Assembly (NCBI GenBank): GCA_028865235.1
Contig: CP114561.1
Location: 2,004,001 to 2,068,000 of the forward strand
Direction of reading: 5' to 3'
Origin: Candidatus Manganitrophus sp.
GTDB taxonomy: Bacteria; Nitrospirota; Nitrospiria; SBBL01; Manganitrophaceae
DNA length: 64,000 nucleotides
Shown: in pieces, positions 60,760 to 64,000 of the stretch
How the letters are laid out: every line of letters begins with the position of its first letter
How positions within the stretch are numbered: the stretch's first letter is position 1
Notes under the pieces: model-generated
What the model was told of the DNA's origin: nothing
Seen by the model: only the letters and a program-made list of their open reading frames with translations
Databases searched by the model: none
Program-made: the position numbers and the translations under genes

Positions 60760-60791
60760 GATCTCTAATTTTATCTGCTCTACAACAACTC

Positions 60792-60867
60792 AAAAAAGGC
60801 GCCGCAGGATAAAGGATCAATCCGGCGGCGCCTTTGCCAGCCTTTAAACGATTACATCGGTGTAGTC
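60792..60867 (-). ncRNA. tandem structured RNA, unit 1 (hairpin plus terminator)
   Basis: Same layout as unit 2: hairpin with loop CCGA (60850-60867), 17-nt linker, terminator stem 60798-60832 and six T. The closing pair next to the loop is A-T here and G-C in unit 2, a compensatory change. One C-A mismatch is shared in the minus-strand hairpin. It begins about 9 nt after the start expected from the sigma-54 promoter at 60887. Confidence 0.62.
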
Positions 60868-60886
60868 GGTTTGTCTATGATACTAG

Positions 60887-60902
60887 AGCAACTGGTATGC
60901 CA
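60887..60902 (-). promoter_or_regulatory. sigma-54 promoter
   Basis: On the minus strand TGGCATACCAGTTGCT matches the -24/-12 consensus TGGCAYR-N4-TTGCW exactly. The start would be near 60876. It lies just downstream of the sigma-54 activator gene and reads toward the tandem RNA units and porin-amt2-glnK2. A small palindrome GTCGCATTCACGAC near 60998-61011 is a possible activator site. Confidence 0.82.
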
Positions 60903-61022
60903 AATTTAAATATCTTGAAAAGTCCTGAAAAATCTGTATTTTCTGAAAGCGCCTGAACATCCGACCCGACAATTATGGTCTGAATCTCTACAATTACGTC
61001 GCATTCACGACAAAACTGTCTG

Positions 61023-62012
61023 CTAAAATGGGTTTTCGGGAAAGAGCTTGTACTTCTTGATCTTATAAGCGACCTGCCTCGGGGTCATACCAAGCAATCG
61101 GGCCGCTTTGGCCTGGACCCATCCCGACCGCTCCAGCGCTTTTTTAAGGGCCTCTTGTTCCATTCCCTGCATTTTTTCAGTAAAAGAGCCCCGCTTGTCG
61201 GAGGCGATGGGCGGAGTGACCGTTTTAATATCGTTGAAATAAGTCTGTATCGCCGGGGGGATGGTCTTGAATGTCACCGATTCATCTTCCGCTAGAACCA
61301 CCAGCCGCTCGATGCAATTCTCCAACTCTCGGACGTTTCCCGGCCAATCATAGTGGATGAGAAGCTGGATCACTTCATTGGAGAGGTGGACTTTTTTATT
61401 GTTTTCGTTATTGAACTTTTCGAGAAAGTGCTCGATCAGCAAGGAGATATCTTCCCGTCTCTCCCGGAGCGCCGGAAGATGAATCGGCACGACATTCAGC
61501 CGGTAGTAGAGGTCCTGACGGAAGCTCCCCTCCAGAATCGCGTTCTCAAGCTGACGATGGGTGGCGGCAATGGTCCGGACATCGACCGAGATGGTATCAA
61601 CCCCGCCGACCCGCTCGAACTCCATTTCCTGCAAGACCCGCAGCAATTTCACCTGGACCGGAAGAGGAAGATCGCCGATTTCATCGAGGAAGATCGTTCC
61701 CCCGTCGGCCAGCTCGAACCGGCCCTTTCTCATCTGAATCGCGCCGGTGAAGGCCCCCTTTTCGTGACCGAAAAGCTCGCTCTCCAGCAGCGTCTCCGAA
61801 AGGGCGGCGCAATTGACTTTGATAAAGGGCTTGTGAGCGCGGGGGCTGTTTTCATGGATCAACTTCGCGATCAGCTCTTTCCCGGTCCCGCTCTCCCCGC
61901 GAAGGAGAACCGTGGCTTTGCTCTGGCTGACGCGAATCAATTCCCGATAGATATCTTTCATGACGGGGCTACGGCCGATCAGCGCGCTCGAAACCCGAGA
62001 CTCTATGGCCAT
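61023..62012 (-). CDS. sigma-54-dependent transcriptional activator without sensor domain (NifA-type HTH)
   Basis: A 329-residue enhancer-binding protein. Walker A is GESGTGKE, the sigma-54 contact loop is GAFTGA, Walker B is [11 protein letters not shown] and the arginine-finger region is [11 protein letters not shown]. The C-terminal helix-turn-helix [25 protein letters not shown] is strikingly NifA-like. There is no GAF, PAS or receiver domain: the AAA+ domain begins at about residue 8, as in PspF. Control must come from partner proteins (PII is a candidate) or from expression level. GGGAGGAAG precedes ATG 62012. Confidence 0.93.
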   Translation of the reverse strand: MAIESRVSSALIGRSPVMKDIYRELIRVSQSKATVLLRGESGTGKELIAKLIHENSPRAHKPFIKVNCAALSETLLESELFGHEKGAFTGAIQMRKGRFELADGGTIFLDEIGDLPLPVQVKLLRVLQEMEFERVGGVDTISVDVRTIAATHRQLENAILEGSFRQDLYYRLNVVPIHLPALRERREDISLLIEHFLEKFNNENNKKVHLSNEVIQLLIHYDWPGNVRELENCIERLVVLAEDESVTFKTIPPAIQTYFNDIKTVTPPIASDKRGSFTEKMQGMEQEALKKALERSGWVQAKAARLLGMTPRQVAYKIKKYKLFPENPF

Positions 62013-62080
62013 AAAACTCTTCCTCCCTGCAGTCGTCTCTTGGAAATTCGTGCCCGACGTGGACGGGCTGTCTTCCCTCT

Positions 62081-62148
62081 AAAAACAAAACGTCCCACCC
62101 CAACGGATGTTGGGATGGGACGTCCTCGTCAGAACACATCTTTGTGTT
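62081..62148 (-). promoter_or_regulatory. hairpin plus intrinsic terminator in the activator leader
   Basis: On the minus strand a perfect 6-bp hairpin with loop AAGA (62133-62148) sits at the expected 5' end, followed by a 15-bp stem (62090-62123) and TTTTGTTTTT. Both lie between the promoter at 62156 and ATG 62012, so most transcripts should stop unless read-through is allowed. Confidence 0.7.
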
Positions 62149-62155
62149 GTGATGT

Positions 62156-62184
62156 ATCGTACCTCAATCAAATAAGTGTGTCAA
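62156..62184 (-). promoter_or_regulatory. promoter TTGACA-N17-TACGAT for the sigma-54 activator
   Basis: On the minus strand TTGACA (62179-62184) and TACGAT (62156-62161) are 17 bp apart. It gives a leader of about 135 nt. Confidence 0.75.
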
Positions 62185-62246
62185 GCCGGTTTTTTTCTGT
62201 ATCTCGATTGGATACCATATTAGTATTAGAACGACGCCGTTCGGCG

Positions 62247-62276
62247 TTGACTCCCGTGTCCGAATAGTGGTATAGC
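62247..62276 (+). promoter_or_regulatory. promoter TTGACT-N18-TATAGC for the TPR gene
   Basis: TTGACT at 62247-62252 and TATAGC at 62271-62276, 18 bp apart, 35 bp before the TPR gene start. Confidence 0.6.
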
Positions 62277-62310
62277 CTGGAATGGCGGACGGAAAGGAGC
62301 CGGTCAAGAG

Positions 62311-63087
62311 ATGATGTCGGACATGAATCACTCCGGGATTTTCCTGCAAGGGATGATCTTTCTGCATCGCGGGCAATTCGAAAGCGCACGGCGCTGTTTC
62401 GGGCAGGCGCTGGAAGAGGCGCGCGCCGGGGGGAAGGCCGACCAACTCCGCGCGGTGCTTCTGAATCTGGGAAATGCCTCCGCAGCCCTCGGAGACCGGG
62501 AGAAGGCCCGCTCCTGCTATCTGGAAATCTTAGCGCTCGACCGGGAGCAGCCCGACGCGAAAACGGTCGGACAGACCCTCGTCAACCTCGGCAATCTCTG
62601 CCGGGAGGGGGGAGAGTTCGAGCGGGCGCGGGCCTATTATCTGGAGGCGGCCGATCTCCTCCAAGAAAATTCGGATGACCTCTCCTCCGGGGTGCTCTAC
62701 AGCAACCGGGGTCTCTTGGAAGAGGCGACGGGACATCTGGAAGAGGCGATTAATCTTTTCAGAAAAGCGATCGACTTCCACAAGAAGGCGGGGCATGAGG
62801 AAGGGTTGGCGGCGACCTGGGGACAGCTGGGCCGCGTCTTCCTCCAGCGGGATCAGGATCGGGACGCGGAAACCTGCTTTAACTACGCGACGACCCACTT
62901 TAACCGGTTAGGAGATCCGTCGGGCGAGAGCGAAGCCCTCCGGGGCTTGGCGGCGGTGTATGAACGCCGGGGCGACCGGGAGCTGGCCCTTCATTGTCTC
63001 GAACGCATCACCGAAATCGAGGAGAGATATCGCCTCCCGCCGGATGCACGCGATCATGAACAAAACAATCGGCTCCGGAGAAAATAA
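62311..63087 (+). CDS. tetratricopeptide-repeat protein
   Basis: A 258-residue protein made of about six TPR units, for example MIFLHRGQFESARRCFGQALEEAR, LGNASAALGDREKARSCYLEIL and LGNLCREGGEFERARAYYLEAADLL. No signal peptide or enzyme domain. Probably a cytoplasmic scaffold. It is divergent from the sigma-54 activator and could be functionally linked, but nothing proves it. GGAG precedes ATG 62311; a second ATG follows directly. Confidence 0.88.
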   Translation: MMSDMNHSGIFLQGMIFLHRGQFESARRCFGQALEEARAGGKADQLRAVLLNLGNASAALGDREKARSCYLEILALDREQPDAKTVGQTLVNLGNLCREGGEFERARAYYLEAADLLQENSDDLSSGVLYSNRGLLEEATGHLEEAINLFRKAIDFHKKAGHEEGLAATWGQLGRVFLQRDQDRDAETCFNYATTHFNRLGDPSGESEALRGLAAVYERRGDRELALHCLERITEIEERYRLPPDARDHEQNNRLRRK

Positions 63088-63133
63088 CGGTTCTGTTTAT
63101 AAACCGATTTCACTGAGACCGATCGTCTCCTGC

Positions 63134-63634
63134 TCACGCCGGCGGCGCCGACTCATTTTTCAGCTTCTCAATGAGGGCCCGCATCCGCTTCACATGTTCC
63201 CCCTCCCAAAAAAATTGATCGCAATGAGGACAATACGCATACTGCGCGATCGTTTCATAAACGTACGGAGGGACCCTCTCTCTCGCCGCTTCCTTTGATT
63301 TTGATAGGAAAAGGGTGTTGCACTCAAGACAGCGGATAAACGAACCGCCGTCTCCACAACCGAAGGTACGAACGATCAGTTGGAGCTGGGTGTGATGGTC
63401 CTGATCGGTGTCGATCAAAACTCCCTTGACCCTTCCGGAGCGGATCAGCTTTCGATCGAACAGTCTTCGATCTCCGCTGATAACCACCCTTTCTTCCCGG
63501 TCGGCCGTTTGGACAAGGTCTGCATCATCAACCGGATTGATAAAGAGGGTGTCATAACCGAGCATCCGGAGCTTTCGAACCAGATGGCCGACATTGGTAT
63601 CGACGATAAATCGCGTCTCGATCGGATTCCTCAT
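63134..63634 (-). CDS. Mut7-C RNase-domain protein (PIN-like) with zinc ribbon
   Basis: A 166-residue protein. FIVDTNVGHLVRKLRMLGYDTLF and VVISGDRRLFDRK hold the acidic residues of the PIN-like Mut7-C nuclease fold; CLEC and CPHC near residues 102 and 137 form the C-terminal zinc ribbon. Probably an RNase; substrate unknown. Confidence 0.9.
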   Translation of the reverse strand: MRNPIETRFIVDTNVGHLVRKLRMLGYDTLFINPVDDADLVQTADREERVVISGDRRLFDRKLIRSGRVKGVLIDTDQDHHTQLQLIVRTFGCGDGGSFIRCLECNTLFLSKSKEAARERVPPYVYETIAQYAYCPHCDQFFWEGEHVKRMRALIEKLKNESAPPA

Positions 63635-63855
63635 AACCCAAAAAGAAGGGGCGTTGGCGCGGGGAAAACGCCCGATAAACCTCTCTCTTCATTTTAATCT
63701 TTTCCATTTGAGAAGCAACTCCCGCAGGCGACGGCTTCATTCAACGCAACGGGGTCTCCTCTCCCCCTCTCGTCTTTTCTCCCCGATTCGTGTCAAAATA
63801 AATAAAAAGCCCGGCGCGCGTCATCTCTCCTTTCTCCAGACGGAATGGGGTTTGT

Positions 63856-64000
63856 TTGAAACCGGAAACACGGAATTGGATTAATACAATCATCGGCCTG
63901 GTCGCCCTCCTGGCGGCGGGCCTCTTCCTTTACAGGCGATTTCAAACCATCGATCTGGCGGAGGTCGCCGCATATCTCCGCTCCCTGGAGGGAATGCGGC
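63856..64000 (+). CDS. membrane protein, N-terminal fragment at window edge
   Basis: An open frame from TTG 63856 to the edge: about 48 residues, with one membrane helix (INTIIGLVALLAAGLFLY) and then FQTIDLAEVAAYLRSLEGM. This start resembles VTT-domain (TVP38/DedA-like) proteins, but too little is visible to be sure. Confidence 0.5.
   Translation, partial: MKPETRNWINTIIGLVALLAAGLFLYRRFQTIDLAEVAAYLRSLEGMR

Noticed and set aside
60684..60867. CRISPR array
   Set aside because: Only two copies, each a hairpin-terminator with matching U-tract, no regular spacers and no cas genes.

Overview
The window looks like a chromosomal segment of a Gram-negative bacterium with moderately high GC. Outer-membrane barrels, lipoproteins with lipoboxes, a LapA-like protein, Tat/Sec leaders and intrinsic terminators with U-tracts support this. 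The gene mix (tandem amt-glnK units, a BBP2-type porin, two thioredoxin-like [2Fe-2S] ferredoxins, a sigma-54 activator with a NifA-type helix-turn-helix) would fit a Nitrospirota-like lineage, but that is an inference and no 16S or marker gene here proves it. There is no prophage, CRISPR array or complete insertion sequence.

Layout. 1-5.4 kb: MscS channel, ABC exporter, YihY membrane protein, ferredoxin and SDR on the minus strand. 5.5-14 kb: plus-strand run of small soluble proteins (WYL-like, Kelch, Dps, HEAT-repeat DNA glycosylase-like, ABM monooxygenase, PEBP, DsbA-like, SDR, DUF1348), probably a stress or detoxification neighbourhood. 14-25.7 kb: acyltransferase, C39-like peptidase, DUF1634/TauE pair, NmrA protein, membrane EEP nuclease, guanidinium-exporter-like SMR protein, LapA, an unusual HAD phosphatase fused to a HerA-like P-loop ATPase, glutaryl-CoA dehydrogenase, lipoprotein, glutathione peroxidase and LOG protein. 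25.7-39.1 kb: Hsp20, ABC-2 transporter, radical SAM protein, SAM hydrolase-like protein, monothiol glutaredoxin/BolA, Bcp, a coupled pair of unknown coiled-coil/zinc-ribbon genes, two DUF1269-type proteins, tRNA-Asn and tRNA-Leu. 39.4-50.4 kb: a very GC-rich and heavily frameshifted tex, Ada, cupredoxin, cold-shock protein, HrpB, MsrB, Hsp20 and RpoH.

51.2-62.3 kb is the most coherent block, a nitrogen-control region on the minus strand: a sensor-less sigma-54 activator, porin-amt2-glnK2, an NhaD-like transporter and glnD-amt1-glnK1. GlnD should modify the T-loop tyrosine present in both PII proteins, and each PII probably gates the Amt next to it. Between the activator and the porin lies a textbook sigma-54 promoter (TGGCATACCAGTTGCT), followed by two tandem copies of a small hairpin plus intrinsic terminator. 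Any transcript must pass these to reach the porin, so they are candidate small RNAs or attenuators. The activator gene itself also has a hairpin-terminator leader.

About fifteen otherwise intact genes carry single-base frameshifts, mostly in homopolymer runs. That pattern points to consensus errors in the assembly rather than mass gene decay. The tex and glutaryl-CoA dehydrogenase genes are the worst affected. I annotate these as one gene across the frames and mark the approximate break positions.
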